A stretch of 64,000 nt of DNA from Falciphora oryzae (Eukaryota > Ascomycota > Sordariomycetes > Magnaporthales > Magnaporthaceae). Positions 11,252-23,406 of the stretch are shown here, piece by piece. Within the stretch, counting starts at the first letter, position 1. Each line of letters begins with the position of its first letter. The stretch covers positions 331,645 through 395,644 of the forward strand of contig JNVV01000015.1 of NCBI GenBank assembly GCA_000733355.1, in the 5' to 3' direction. A model generated the notes under the pieces. The model worked only from the letters and a program-made list of their open reading frames with translations. It was not told where the DNA came from and did no database searches. The translations under genes and the position numbers were made by a program.

Positions 11252-14200
11252 TCACTCCCCGACAACCACCCCAACTCCCTCCCACGTGCCCCCGGCCTCC
11301 TCCCACAGCCGGACCGCCACCCCCGCCGCCCGCGTCTTGGCCTCCTCGCGACTGACCCCGTCCAACACGGACGCGACAAGCCTCTTCCCGACCGTGACCG
11401 TGCACTCAAACAAGCCCTCCTGCCCAAACCCGTCGTCTTCCACCCAGTCCCCCGACGATGATGACGACGACGACAACGACGACAACGACGACGACGGCCG
11501 CTGCGGCTGCCGCACCACCTCTTTAACAGTGTAGGTGACCTTGTCGCTGACCGCCAGCCGGCCCAGCTCCTCCTTGGGGTGCAGGATCTTGACGCCGTCC
11601 GCGACGCAGCGCCGGAGGTACGGCAGGATCCCCGCCCGCTCCACCACGGCCGAGCAGACGTCGAGCGAGCCCGAGTCGATCCAGGTCGCCCCAATGACGG
11701 CCTCGAACACGTCCGAGTAAACCTTTTGCGCCCGCAGCCGCGCCAGCAGGTCCCACGGGTACCGCCGGTCCCTCTCCATGGCATGCCTGATCTGGCCCGC
11801 CAGCATCGCGTGCCGCCGCGCCGTCTGCTGCTGCACGGGGACCAGCTCGCCCGACGAGTGCCGCATGAAGGCCCAGAGCGGGAGGCCCGGCTGCGGCTCC
11901 TCCTCCACCAACTTCAGCGCGTCCTCCTCTCCCACCTCGTCGTCGTAGTCATCGCCATTGAAAATCTCCTTCTTGCCGCCCGTGACTTTGTACTGCCGCA
12001 TCGCTGGCGCCCGCCACTCCATGGTAAGGAAGGCGAGGAAGTCGCCGTTGACCATGGCTGTGCGCAGCAGGTGCATGTCCGAGTGCGCCAGCGGCGGCCT
12101 GCCATCTTTATCATCGTCGCCACCGATCGCGAAGAGCTTCTCTACCACGACGCTGTCCAGGACGCTGTCGCCCAGGAACTCGAGCCGCTCGAGACAGCCC
12201 GTCTCGGCGCCGGGGACGTTGTACGACGAGTGCGTCAAGGCCTCGACCAGCAGCGCCTTGTTGCGGAACGTGTAGCCCAGGAGCCCCTCGACCGGCTTCA
12301 TGGTCGCCGGCAGCTCCGCGACGCACGTCGGCGCCGCCTGGTACAGGATCTGGTGGCCCAGCCCGAGGCTGCGCCAGTCCTCGTCTGGGAGGAGCAGTGA
12401 GATGCACCTCAGCGCCTTGTCCATGCCGCCCTCGATGTGCGCCGCCCCGATCAGCGCCTCCACCACGTCCGCCAGCGTCTTGGTCGACAGGTCTCGTTCC
12501 TCCGCCGTCTCCAGGAGCATCCTCTTCCAGCCCCGGAGCGTGTGCTGCTTCGTCATGATGAACCGGTCCAGCCCAAACTTGACCGCCGCCCGGCACAGCC
12601 TCGAGTTGGACACGATTCTGTCCTTGACGAGACTGAGGTAGCCCTCGGGGAACTGCAGGTTGTTTGCCGCACACGTGACGGAAGCGCACAGCTTGAGGAT
12701 CGAGTCGCCTAGGAACTCTATACGCTCGTAGTTGGTCGCATTTTGCGAACCGGGCGCGCTGAGCGCCGTCACCACAAGCTCCATCTTCTCAAACCCGACC
12801 TTCCCCAAGGGTGTCGATCTGAGCAGCTCCTCGGCCACCATGTAAGTCTCCATGACATGGGTAATGGACGGTATCAGCATGCCGAACTGCCCCATGGTCA
12901 GTGTCAGGCTGTCGTCGTCGACTGCGCAGTCGACCGCGGGCACAATTCGGGGATAGGGCCTCTTGTTGTCGTTCTGGCCGTCTCGGGACACTTGCGGCTC
13001 TTGTTGGGTTTGCCCGCCACCAACAAGGGCAGTGCTCCGCTTTAGCAGACCGCAAAGTTTGGGCCACTTCCGTACCACCAGATACGGTATGTCTTGCGGA
13101 GCCTCTTCCAGCCCCTTCTGGTGCTCTTGAACAAGATCTAGAGACGGCTTGGACGGCAGCCAAGCTTCGTAAATGTATACCGACGACTTCTTGTCATCTC
13201 GTACGATACGGGAACCTCTGGCAGCATGCTTTTGGGGCGAGAATGGCATGCTCCCAACTTGCGTCGGCTGCAGCGTAACGTCGGGCCAGATAAATCGCAG
13301 GGACTGACTCTGATTCTCTACTGGGAAGCGGTGTCCGAGCGACATGCTAAGTAGAGTTTTGGTGTGTCTCAGCGCAAGGGCAGCGATAGAGAGTTCATTG
13401 TCTGCGGCGTCAGCCTCAGACATGGTGAGATCCGTGTCTAGGCTGACAGTCCAGGGCAGCTGCGACTTTTGCGTCCAGTAGAGCTCGATGCGCGACAAGC
13501 TGGGAAACCGGAACGGCAGCAGCACATCGACCTCGCATATGACGGACCCTTCGTGGTCGCTGAGCCGCAGGCGGCGTCGGTGCACCTCGCGCAGCGCCTC
13601 CTCGTTCCACGCCGCGACGATGTCGGCCCAGGGGGTGTACTGCTCCCGCACCTTCATCATGCCAGGCCTGCCTTCGACATCGCGATTAACGGCCAAGGCT
13701 TCCTCCTTGATGGGTAGCAGGTTCTGGTCCAGCAGCCCGGCCTCGTACAGCATCTTGTACGCCTGGAACGCCGCGTCTTTGGACGCGTTCTTCTGCGACT
13801 TCCACCACCGGCTGCTCTCGGCCCGTCGCAGGTTCGGCGGCAGCGACACAGGCAGGAGCACGGTGGCGTGTATGTTGTCGCCTGGGGCTTCGGTGATGAG
13901 GAACTCGGGCGACGGGTCCACAAACTTTCTCGACCCGATGACACGGCAAAAGTGGTCTAGATGCGACTTGGCGTCGTTGACCGTGATCTCTGCCGCAGTG
14001 TCCCTCGCACACAGAGGCGCCAGCGGGCCGTCCATAACCGTGGCGTCCGCCTCTTCTTCCTCTAGTCGCTTGAGGTGGACCAGCTCTCGCATCTCATCCT
14101 CGTAGCGGCGTTTCATCTCAGATTCGAGCGCCTCCCACTCGTGGGCGACCGACCGCTCTCCCTCCTCGAGAAGGAGATGAAGCTGCGACGAACGCATGCG

Positions 14201-16182
14201 CGCCCGGCCGCGTCTCTGTATGAACGACTTGAGGCTGGCCGGCCTGTCGAAACACACGACCAGGTTGCAGGCCGGGATATCGATGCCCTCCTCCAGCACG
14301 CTCGTTGCCACGAGGAGGTTGATCCTGCCCCTGCGGAAGCGATCCAGGGCCGAGGCGCCCCCCTCGTCCGCCGTCGGGGACAAGTCGTAGAAGTCCCGCT
14401 TTCGCCCAGTGTTGCGCGACGTGCCAACCATGCAACCGATCTTGTAGCGCTCGTTGATGATGGGGAAGTCGGAAAGCACGCTGGAGAGTAGACCCGCCGT
14501 CGCCCGCTCCTTGACAAAGATTATGCCGACGGGGTTTCCTTGGTAGCCGAGGAGCACCCTCAGGAGAGCCTGCAGCTTCGGCGCGCTGGTTTCCATTGCC
14601 GGACGCGGTGGCTGCGGTGGTCTGGCCCTGACTCCCACGAGCATCTTGGCCAGGTACCTCTGCTCAGCGTCCAGCCATCCGACCAGGTAGGAGCTTCCCG
14701 AGCGCGCCTTGATGGCCCTCTTGATGGCCTGGCACATGTAGCTATCCACCGCCCACGGCCCCATCTCGCGCAGCAGTGTTCTGCATCTGTTGAAAAATGC
14801 CTTTGTCTGTCTCCGGATGAACGTGTCGTGGTTGTCGAAGACTTTGTTGAGCATCCTCTGGCTTCTCTCCGTGCCTTGCATAAAGAGATAGATGACATAT
14901 GGGTCCTCGGCAATCTTGAGCTGGTCAATCGCCTCTTGTAGCCTTCTCATGTTTGGCGTGGCCCCCGCCAGGGAGTCGGGGGATCTCGGATAAACATCGA
15001 TCATCATCAGGGGCTGGTTGACGTTGACGAGGAGTTCGTCGCGATGGACCGTGGGACCTCGGCAGACGGCATCTAGCGAAATCTCTAATGCATCCATCGA
15101 GGTTATCTCGGATCTTACGACCGGACTGGCCGTCAGTCCCAAGATATGGGGCACGGCCAACCCGGCATCCTTGCGGGGCTGATAGAATTGGATCATTATC
15201 CTCCGGCCTGGGTTGTTGCCGATACAATTGTGTGCTACAAAATGCCAGATTTTGTGTGTAAGTTGGTATATACGAGCCAATACTAGATTCAGCGTGTCGA
15301 GTTATTTTGAAAATGCCATGGGACCGCTGACCTTCATCGAACACAAGTAGGGAGATAGCATCCAGCCTGACGAATGAGTGGCTGAGGGCGTCAAACAATA
15401 TCTGGTAGGGGCAGACAACGACTCGGATCCCGGAGAGGACAGCATTCCATATGCTTTGATTCGACCAGGAGTTGACATTATCGTCTCCTGTGAGAATCTT
15501 GATACCAACAGATGGGAGCTGCGAACGAAGGACTTCGAACTGCTGTGTACAGAGCGTGACGGTTGGGGCAAGGAACCAGATTCGCTGAGAGGGTTTGAGA
15601 GTGGAATGTTAGCATTCCACTGGTCGTAGTCGTATTTGGGGTGTGGGCAGACTAGGCGGGTCTACCTTGTTTGGATCGGTTCGCTCGAGCTCTGCTCGTA
15701 TCCGGAGGATAGCCCTACCAGGAGTCTTAGCCAATGGAGTACAGACAGATTCCATTATGGGGCACTTACACCTGAGTCTTGCCGCTGCCTGTATCCATCT
15801 GTAACGTTCAATGTCAGTAAAATGGTACTCACTGAAAGAGATATCCGAACGGCCTGCAAGCTGAAAGCTTTGGCGTTTGAGGACGCCTCACAGAAACAAT
15901 GATATTCTGCTCCATGCTCGCCTGGAACAGCTCCAGCTGGTACGCCCTCGGCGCCATGATCTTGTCCGATGCAGGGGTGCCAGGCTCAGTACTGTCGCTC
16001 AGACAGACACCGCCGGCCATCGACGATGCGGAGTCGTCATGGTCCTCCATGACGTTATTATAGTCGGGCTGAGGCTCCTGGCTGCCACCAGGGCCGGCGA
16101 CGAGGACGGCCGTCTCGTCCGCATCCCCCTCCGAATCGGGGGAGGATGTGCGGTCGTCTTGGTGGTGTGCCATTTTGGACAA
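11252..16182 (-). CDS. DCL2: Dicer-like protein 2
   Basis: A dsRNA-cleaving ribonuclease that makes small RNAs in fungal RNAi (quelling and antiviral silencing). Five exons, 16182-15892, 15798-15770, 15714-15666, 15584-15332 and 15234-11252, give 1534 aa. Domains in order: helicase with Walker A MDTGSGKTQ (98-106, on a 29-nt exon); DEAH box (206-209, formed across the exon 4/5 junction); helicase-C with QRRGRAR near 546; Dicer-dimerisation region of about 633-713; RNase IIIa with ERIEFLGDS near 1049 and the DVVEALIGAA motif near 1127; RNase IIIb with ERLEFLGDS near 1226 and DVFEAVIGA near 1379. All catalytic motifs look intact. The C-terminus (about 1400-1534) resembles a degenerate dsRNA-binding domain split by a Ser-rich run and ending in an EEAKTRAA motif. 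DCL2 rather than DCL1 is inferred from the helicase and DEAHNC context. A second ATG at 16173 is an alternative start. Confidence 0.93.
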
Positions 16183-17206
16183 TGGCGTAGTCGTCGTCGT
16201 CGTCCCTCAGATCCAAATACAGAAACTCGGATGCGTTGCGGTGGCCCGTCTCGTCACCCCGGGCTGACGTGGTGAGCAGCAGACAGGGGACCGGTGGGAT
16301 TCGGCCGGGGACGCGTCCGCCCCGTCGACGCGGGCTTAGGGGGTTGTGCAGGGTTTCCCCGCAGTGGGATATGTGCCCTGACGCGGAACCACCTGATGGG
16401 TAGGAATGTGCCAGTTGGCGGGCAGGAATGGAGCAAATTCTGCAACTAGGGGAAAAGGAACAGGTGGAAACCCAGATAGAACGAAGTCGATAGCTAGCGA
16501 ATCTGATGGTAGGAAAAGGGGTTGACACGCAGGGGGTTTGGCTGTGCAAAAAGGCAACGCTTTGCCTTGGCCGTGAAGGGCAAAATGGAGGGGAGAAGTT
16601 GGGCTTAAAAGCTCCAGGGAGTCCAAGGACTGGCATATGTAAAGTGGCACCAGACATGGACACTCGTCGATGCCGGAGGCCCGCCATGCCCAGGGCTTCG
16701 GCGCCTAGAGAAATATCTCAGAACCCTGGGAACACTCCCTAAGCCGAGCCGTTGGGTTTGAGGGCAGAGAGCAACAGAATCGTGGGGTCCGTGGCGCATT
16801 CACTGCGCCTTGACGACCTGAATACAGTCAGCCATGTGTGTGGTTATCCCTGAAAGCCCCATAGTCGGGCCAACCGATGTGAATTCGGCCTTTAGACGCC
16901 CCAAGCGACGGGCCGACAGGCCGCTCCTTGTTTAAGGTCTTGTTTGGCCCGGCCAGGTTGAACCATCCAGAGGTGTCGTGTTGGATGGAAATTGAAGCTC
17001 CCATCAGTGAGAAAGCTGAGGGGGTGGTGGGGGTGGACCCGCCTGGGTTGAGTGACGCATGCGCCTGCCCTCCGCCAACAGCTGCTGCACCGAGGTACCT
17101 GGAACAATTAATCGTTGATGCCGCCATCACAACAGCTTTCGTACTCTTGTGGAGGCCTTGACGAAGATAGCCGCCCCATTCGGAACCCGATGCGACATGA
17201 ACGATA
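16183..17206. promoter_or_regulatory. Shared divergent promoter region of DCL2 and the RCC1 gene
   Basis: About 1 kb between two head-to-head genes. It must contain both promoters. I see no conserved coding sequence and no obvious repeat. Confidence 0.55.
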
Positions 17207-18439
17207 ATGGAGCTGTATGCTGCCGGCTTCAACGCCTGGAATCAGCTATGCTTCCGGGGATCACCACCACTGGGCGGTGACGAGGAGCCCGACGATCTCC
17301 ACGAATTCGCTTGCGTGTTAAAGGACGACCGCTTACTTAGGGATGTAACCTCATCGCTATCTTACACACTTGGTGAGTAAGAGTGAGCACGACAACTACT
17401 TTCACTTTACAGATGTACAACTTGACCCTGACCATAGGATATCTCCCCTCTGCCAAGTCGAGACGAGCGGCGGGACGAGGACCGCCGGTGTGGTGCCTGA
17501 GGAGGACGCGGCCCTGCGAAGACGACACGGCAGCTATGCTCAGGCGGCCAATGGATCGGTAGCGGGTAGGTTCAAAATATCAATCAGATCGGAGAAGGAT
17601 GCCGCGTAGTGAGGAACTCCACTCATTCATATTTGTGATGTGCCGAGTTGTATAAGCAGTCCTCGCCGATGCAAGAACAGTCTGCCAATATGACTCGATA
17701 CCAGACGCCCTAGCAGCAGAAGCAACAACAGGAGACAACATCCCGCTCGACCAAAGAACTCACCAGTTCCCCGACGACGTGGCCCAGCTGGTCGCGTACG
17801 ACGTCGGCTTTGTCGCCTTATCGGCTACCGGCAGCGTGTGGACATGGGGCGACGACAGATATCCAGGCTGCCTGGCTCGCCCTGCCACTGACAGTAAAAG
17901 GTAAGCACGGTCCCAAGAGGCTTACCACATCTGCTGGATTTTCTTCTGTATCTCTTTCACAAGCCCTGATAATACCGTCTCCCAACCACACAAACAGCGC
18001 CGAGACGGCCGATCTCGTAATGGACCTAGAGGACTTACCAACCGGCAGGATAAAAAAGATCGCCGCAGGTGGGTATATCCTCGCGGCGCTAACCACTGGC
18101 GGCGACCTCTACTGCTGGGGCGGACATCCCGGCAGAAAGGCCATCATCGACAGCAGCGAAGACATGTTGTCCGGCCCTGTCCCCGTAGTGGTAGACGAGG
18201 ACGCCGACGTAGCCGATGTCGCCGTTGGAGAGTCGCACCTGATAGTCCTCACTGATCGGGGTGACGTGTTTGTGATCGGGGAGAATACTAACGCCCAGCT
18301 GGGCCTGGGAAGGGATGGCTCAACTTCAGTCAGATCCTGGACGAGGGTAGAGCTGCCGCAGCCCCTCGCTCCGTCGCAGGAAATTGTCGGTGTTGCCGCT
18401 GGGTTTAGGTGCTCGTTCATTAAGACGAAGAGCAAGTAA
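17207..18439 (+). CDS. RCC1-repeat (ATS1-like) protein
   Basis: Four exons, 17207-17372, 17413-17565, 17660-17900 and 17998-18439, give 333 aa. The start MELYAAGFNAWNQL is itself RCC1-like (a G-x-N-x-x-x-Q-L pattern). Further RCC1 motifs are GSVWTWGDDRYPG (from about 164), GDLYCWGG (from about 222) and GDVFVIGENTNAQLGLG (from about 275). This length and opening fit the small ascomycete proteins named alpha-tubulin-suppressor (ATS1)-like, with a single partial RCC1 propeller. Whether it acts on Ran, tubulin or something else cannot be told from sequence. All splice sites are GT-AG and the phases close. It is convergent with the proteasome gene, with only 154 bp between stop codons. Confidence 0.8.
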
Positions 18440-18593
18440 GCAGACCGCCATATCAGTAGGAAATGAGCAAAAGCAGCCGAAAAAGACGTCATTCAAATCC
18501 CGTTGGCCCTGGTGTCCTCTATTTTGGGGTCTACTGTACAAGGGTCTGTGAGGGTTTGCCAATTAAGAAATCGTCATTGAACCAGCTGCGCGA

Positions 18594-19811
18594 TTACAGG
18601 TTCGTGAGGTAGTCCTCAATCTCCTGCGGACTGAGTTTCCTGAAACGAGGACCTTGCGCTCCCTCGACGCCCTCGACGCCCAAGAGATGGTGGGCAGGGG
18701 GTCCGACGATGCCTGTAGTGGTTGAATGTCACCTAGTCAGTCACCAGACCGTTTTGCGGGAAGGAAAACAAAGGAACATGATTCCTCTTACCAATCTCGA
18801 TAGAGTCACCGTTCATCTCTCCCTCGATGGTCTCCTTCAGGGTCAGGAGCGCAATGTGGACGGCGTCCTCGAGCTCTAGGGTCTCGGTGTACCTCTTCTC
18901 CAGGAACGTCTTTGCGTTGGTGGCGGCCTTGCCGATAGCGGTGGCCTTCCAGGGGAAGTAGCTGCCCGAGGGGTCGACCTGGTACAGCATGGGGCCGCCC
19001 TTGAGGATGCCGCCCGTCTTGCCCGAGACCTTCTTCTTCTCGCCCTCGGAGTCCTCGACCGTCTTGTCCTCCTCGTCGGGCAGGATGCCCTCGTCCCAGC
19101 CGGCGATCAGCAGGCTGACGCCGTAGGGGCGGACACCGCCCGACTGCGTGGCCTCCTGCACGACCCGGGCCACGTCCTGCACCAGTATCCTCGTCGGCGG
19201 GTACTCATTGTAGATGCGCTTGTAGCCCGAGTGCGACACCTTGCGCGCCCGGTCGACCAGCACCCTGTAGTCCGGACCCATGCCCGCGTACACCATCCCT
19301 ATGTTGGGCGTGATCAGGCTGATCTTGGAGAGCGACGACGGGTCTGCGAGAGGCGACGACGACTTCTTCTCGGTCGCGAGCACGATTCCGTTGGTCGCTG
19401 CGGGGTGCGGCGGAGCTACGTCAGTATACCCATGGTCCGTTGCTGGTATGGCGGTATGGCGGGGAGCAACACGCACCCTTGATCCCCAGCGCTGTGACGC
19501 CCTGGTTGACGGCGTTCAAGGCATACTCTGGAGCAAACGGTCAGTTCCAACCTCTCGTCGATGGCGACGACGGCGGCGGCGCTGGCGGCGGGGGAAACGC
19601 CCCGGCGGCACACCCGTCCTCTGAGACCATTCAAGAGAAGTGCATACCGATCTGCACAAGCTTGCCGCTGTAGGAAATCTGTCAGCCGTCTGCTCTGTGT
19701 GTCCCTAGATATTCCAACATGCGGCACGAGGCTGGCCCGCCTCGGACGGGGTCCTGCGGAAGCTCACCTTGGTGAGAAGGTAGTCAGGGAGAACGAGTAT
19801 CGGTCCGCCAT
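18594..19811 (-). CDS. PRE8: 20S proteasome subunit alpha-2
   Basis: A structural alpha-ring subunit of the 20S core. Five exons, 19811-19768, 19667-19648, 19527-19477, 19397-18792 and 18712-18594, give 279 aa. Exon 2 is only 20 nt. The protein begins [17 protein letters not shown], followed by the alpha-subunit signature [16 protein letters not shown], then [30 protein letters not shown] and [15 protein letters not shown], all typical of alpha-2. Yeast and animal alpha-2 proteins have about 235-250 residues. Here a charged insert of roughly 25 residues (about 140-166) follows GWDEG, and there is a C-terminal extension ending in EIEDYLTNL. Alpha subunits other than those with regulatory roles are not proteolytic, so no catalytic Thr is expected. 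Confidence 0.95.
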
Positions 19812-20720
19812 GGCTGCTGAGGATTGCTGCGTATTGACGGTGTCCGAGGCGACTCTATGAATCTATGCGGCTGCGGAACGGGGTGTGTTGCGCGGGGTGG
19901 GCAGGATGCCAGATTCGGGTTGAGGCCGTCAATTCGGGGCGGGCGAAGCTGTTTTGGGTCCGGTCGTCGATTCTCCCAGCTGCAGTCCCCAGCTGCTGTT
20001 CTAGGCACCTTGCAGCGCGTCAGCTCTGGGCCGCCTGGAGAGCTCCAGCGTGCATGAGCCATGGCCACCCACCTCAGCTCAAAGCGGGCAACGGTTGGCT
20101 GTGTGGCTTGGAAGCGGTGGCTTGAAGTCTGTGGCTGGAGACTGATGGCTCTACACAGTTTTCCAGCGCTTTCAGATCCCGAGACACTGTGCAAACGTCG
20201 CCTCCACCCAAAGAAAAAAAGCCCTTTTTTCCTCCAGGTTGTGCGTTTCCCAGTCGCTGCTAGTCCCCGGCCTCTGCTGGATAATTCAGCTCAGCTTTAT
20301 TGCCGGATTTAGACAGGAAGACTGCGCTCGCAAGGCGACGTGTTCACCAGGATGTGACCGCGTGCGCCCTTTCTCTCACGCTCTTTGTTCCACTCTCCGT
20401 ACCAGGCAGGTCTTTCAAATGATTCTGGAGGTAGGTGGTATTTATTATTCCCTTTGCATCCTCGCCAAGCCTTCCCATTCGTTCCTTCTCTTGACAGTTC
20501 TCAAACCCGTCAAATATTCCCTTCTCGATCGGTGACCTCGAGTCTTTCGCCTGGGTATACCTGCCACTAGGTGTTCAGAGTCAGTCTACATTTTGTCGCC
20601 CGTGTTTATTAACCCGTTTCTGCACTTACCTGCAGTGACACACTTTGCGGTGCAGTGCACGCAAACCCGCATATCCCGCTTCCTATCATCCTCACACGAC
20701 CTGCCACCTAGCCGATAAAC
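19812..20720. promoter_or_regulatory. Divergent promoter region of PRE8 and the RING-CH gene
   Basis: A 0.9-kb head-to-head intergenic region. Pyrimidine-rich stretches precede the RING-CH start. I did not find a clear match to the yeast proteasome-associated element. No gene is seen. Confidence 0.5.
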
Positions 20721-21875
20721 ATGGATGAGCCGAGCCCACCCTTCAAATCCGAGCCCTCTTGGTCCTGGGGCGATAGCATACCCGCCGACTTCAGCGCCAG
20801 CACTGGCGCCGAGCCGGCACCCCAGTCGGCATCCGCAGAGGGCCTGCGCTCCCGATCGCATCCGACCCCGCAGCCCGACCCCGAGCCCGAACCTGAGGCC
20901 GAAGCCGAGGCCGAGCCGCAAGCGCAGCAGCAACAAGGACAACAGGAGCAGCAGAGGCAGCGACACTACCGGCCGCGTCAATGTAGGATCTGTTTGGAAT
21001 CTGTGCCGCCGACCCTGGACACGGCCGAAGGTGGACTCTTCAGCACGCGGCCCCGTGTCCGGTACATATCCGAGGATCCGGAGCTGGGCCGGCTCATGAG
21101 CCCTTGTCACTGCAAGGGCTCCCAGCGATATGTCCACGAGGGCTGCCTCCAGGCGTGGCGCCAGGCCGCACCGCTGTCGGACCGCAATTTCTGGCGCTGC
21201 CCGACCTGTGGGTTCCAGTATCGCATGTCTCGCCTACGATGGGCATCGTGGCTGTCCAACAGGTTGACGCGCCTGGGCTTGACCCTCGTCGTGCTCTTCA
21301 TGGTCGTGTTCTTGCTCGGATTCGTCGCAGATCCTATCATCAACCTCTACGTCGACCCTTGGGGCTGGCTCTTTGGGTTCTGGTCCGACGTCGCGGACGA
21401 CTGGGACGACCTAAGAGTGGAGCTGGAGGACGAGGAATCGTTTGGTTGGTACCTGCACTTCTTCAAGGGTGTTCTCTCCCTTAGTCTCGTTGGGGCCGTC
21501 CAGGCATTCACGACCATGAACCCATTCACCTGGTGGCAGCTCCGCGTAGGCGGCATTGTCGGAGGTGGCGGAAACCAACGGGGACGGCGCGGCGGTGGTC
21601 GCGATCGGATGGAAAACATTAACCTTGCTATTGTTGTTGTTGGGCTGTTCACAGTCCTCGCTGTAAGTCTTTGAGCAATGATTCTTCTCGTGACCCGCCA
21701 CGCTGCACTTACATCCTCGTGGTGGTTTGCTAACACATAAACATAGGCAACCTGGAAGTTGGTCAGTGCCTTGAGCTCGCGGGCTCTCGAGAAGGTCAGC
21801 GAGCAAGTCATGGACATCCAAGGAGATGACGACGATGACGACGATGACGATGACGCCGGTGGTGAAAGAGATTAA
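20721..21875 (+). CDS. RING-CH (MARCH-type) membrane E3 ubiquitin ligase
   Basis: Two exons, 20721-21662 and 21747-21875, give 356 aa. An acidic, Pro/Gln-rich N-terminus leads to a C4HC3 RING-variant domain with C88/C91, C129/C131, H139/C142 and C160/C163. The C-x-C then x7-H spacing is that of RING-CH. Three hydrophobic segments follow, near 186-203 (LTLVVLFMVVFLLGFVA), about 249-265, and about 303-320 across the splice junction. The protein ends in an 11-residue Asp run. Membrane RING-CH proteins such as yeast Ssm4/Doa10 and animal MARCH proteins ubiquitinate membrane or ER proteins. The target and compartment here are unknown. This is far smaller than Doa10, so it is a separate short fungal member. 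Confidence 0.87.
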
Positions 21876-23406
21876 CACTGGTATTGGCTTTTCTCCCTCG
21901 CTTCCGCATGAAATTCTCTGGAGCATATGGAATCTATACAACTGAAGCGTTACCTTCTGATGAGTGCCATTCCCCATTCCCCTGCCATTGAATTGACGCA
22001 GCAAGCACTGCACACTCTTAAGTTGCCTCGAGCCAGCTCTCCCATGGTGCGTCGACTAGTCTGTGTGCAGAGATGGATACCTCGCCGTCCCTTTGAGGCC
22101 GAGCGTCTTGCTTCGGTCTCGTTTTGGGCACGACGAGAGGTCAGCCTCGCTGTCAAATGCTGCTGTTTCCTTCCTGGAAATGGCAGCGCGACCTCTACAT
22201 CACTCTTCAGAACTCTTCCCTGTTCTTCTTTGTGAAGGTGTGGTTCAGAGCGGGACGTTGATACAACTGCAACCCTTTAAGCTTGTTTGGAGCGAAAGCC
22301 TGTCCTTGACGCCTTGATGTCATGCATTTTCGGGACGGTTTATGCCACACCTTATTTCTCGGGTAGACTAGAAGCAGCAGTATGCTAAACCGGCCTTTTT
22401 ATACCTTGTTGCCGGATCTGGCTGAGATGGCGCCGCATCGCAGCCATCACACGTGGCTTTGTCACGAGTGCTCGTTCACCGACGTGCGTTTTGGCCGCGC
22501 TGCGCCATCCAATTGGGTCGGCGAGAACCGCTCAGGCCTGGTGCCATGCAGGGGTTATTAGATAATGGAATAGGGGGAGGGGCGCCCTGTGAACGGTTCG
22601 CCCTTCGATGTGCGATCGATTTGATAATGGAGAAGACCAGATTGACCTCCTGAAACGACCCTACCTCGATGGCCTTTTCATTAGCAACATTATGGGCGTT
22701 TGATCTGCTCCACCGGTGCTTTGGACACGGCAAATTATCCCAGACAATGCTTCTTTCTTGACAAGCTGGGCACCCAATTTTTTTTCTGCTGCTTGCTTTC
22801 GACAGGGTATCTTACAATAGGTGTCAGGTACCTACAGTTGCTGCACCCAAGACGGCCGGACCCGTTTTCAACATCAAATTTCTGCCCGTCGCAACTGCTG
22901 CTTGTAACGAGGCACAAGCACACGATTCCACGTCTCAACGACTCTTGCTCCACGCTCGTTATCTTTTTTTTTCTTCTGTCCCCATTCCCCAGCCTCCCTC
23001 ACGACTCACCGAAGCCGTCGACTTTCCTAGCACATTCTATATCGACACGGAGACGACAGGTTGCAGCGCCATTGGGATCTTTGCGACAAGGGAAAGGAGA
23101 AATTTGAGGCCGCGAAACCGCAACCCGAAGTCCAAACCACGACGACCAAAGGAGGAGCGCCCGATCTGGAGTACCTTCCTGGCCCACCTCTTGGGCTCTA
23201 CTCCTTTGTCGATCGAACGCCGGCGAAGCTTCGACAGGAGAGCTGGGCCTAGCCAGGCGTCGGCCGTAGCCCTGCGGTCAACCGATTGAAACGACACCTT
23301 CCCGTTGCGCGCGCGTCGCTACTTCCGTCCCTTCCCCGACACGTATCAGTACGACAGGAGCACCTAAGCAAGGGGGGAGAAGGGCAGGAAGAAGAAGAAA
23401 AAAAAA
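21876..23406. other. Intergenic region between the RING-CH and GT34 genes
   Basis: About 1.5 kb with the 3' end of one gene and the promoter and leader of the next. The part from about 22940 is pyrimidine-rich, then A-rich (23390-23406) just before the GT34 start. No supported coding gene. Confidence 0.55.

Noticed and set aside
15302..15571. An 89-aa minus-strand frame within DCL2 exon 4
   Set aside because: It reads the DCL2 exon in the wrong frame. The correct frame gives the conserved helicase segment WFLAPTVTLCTQQ.
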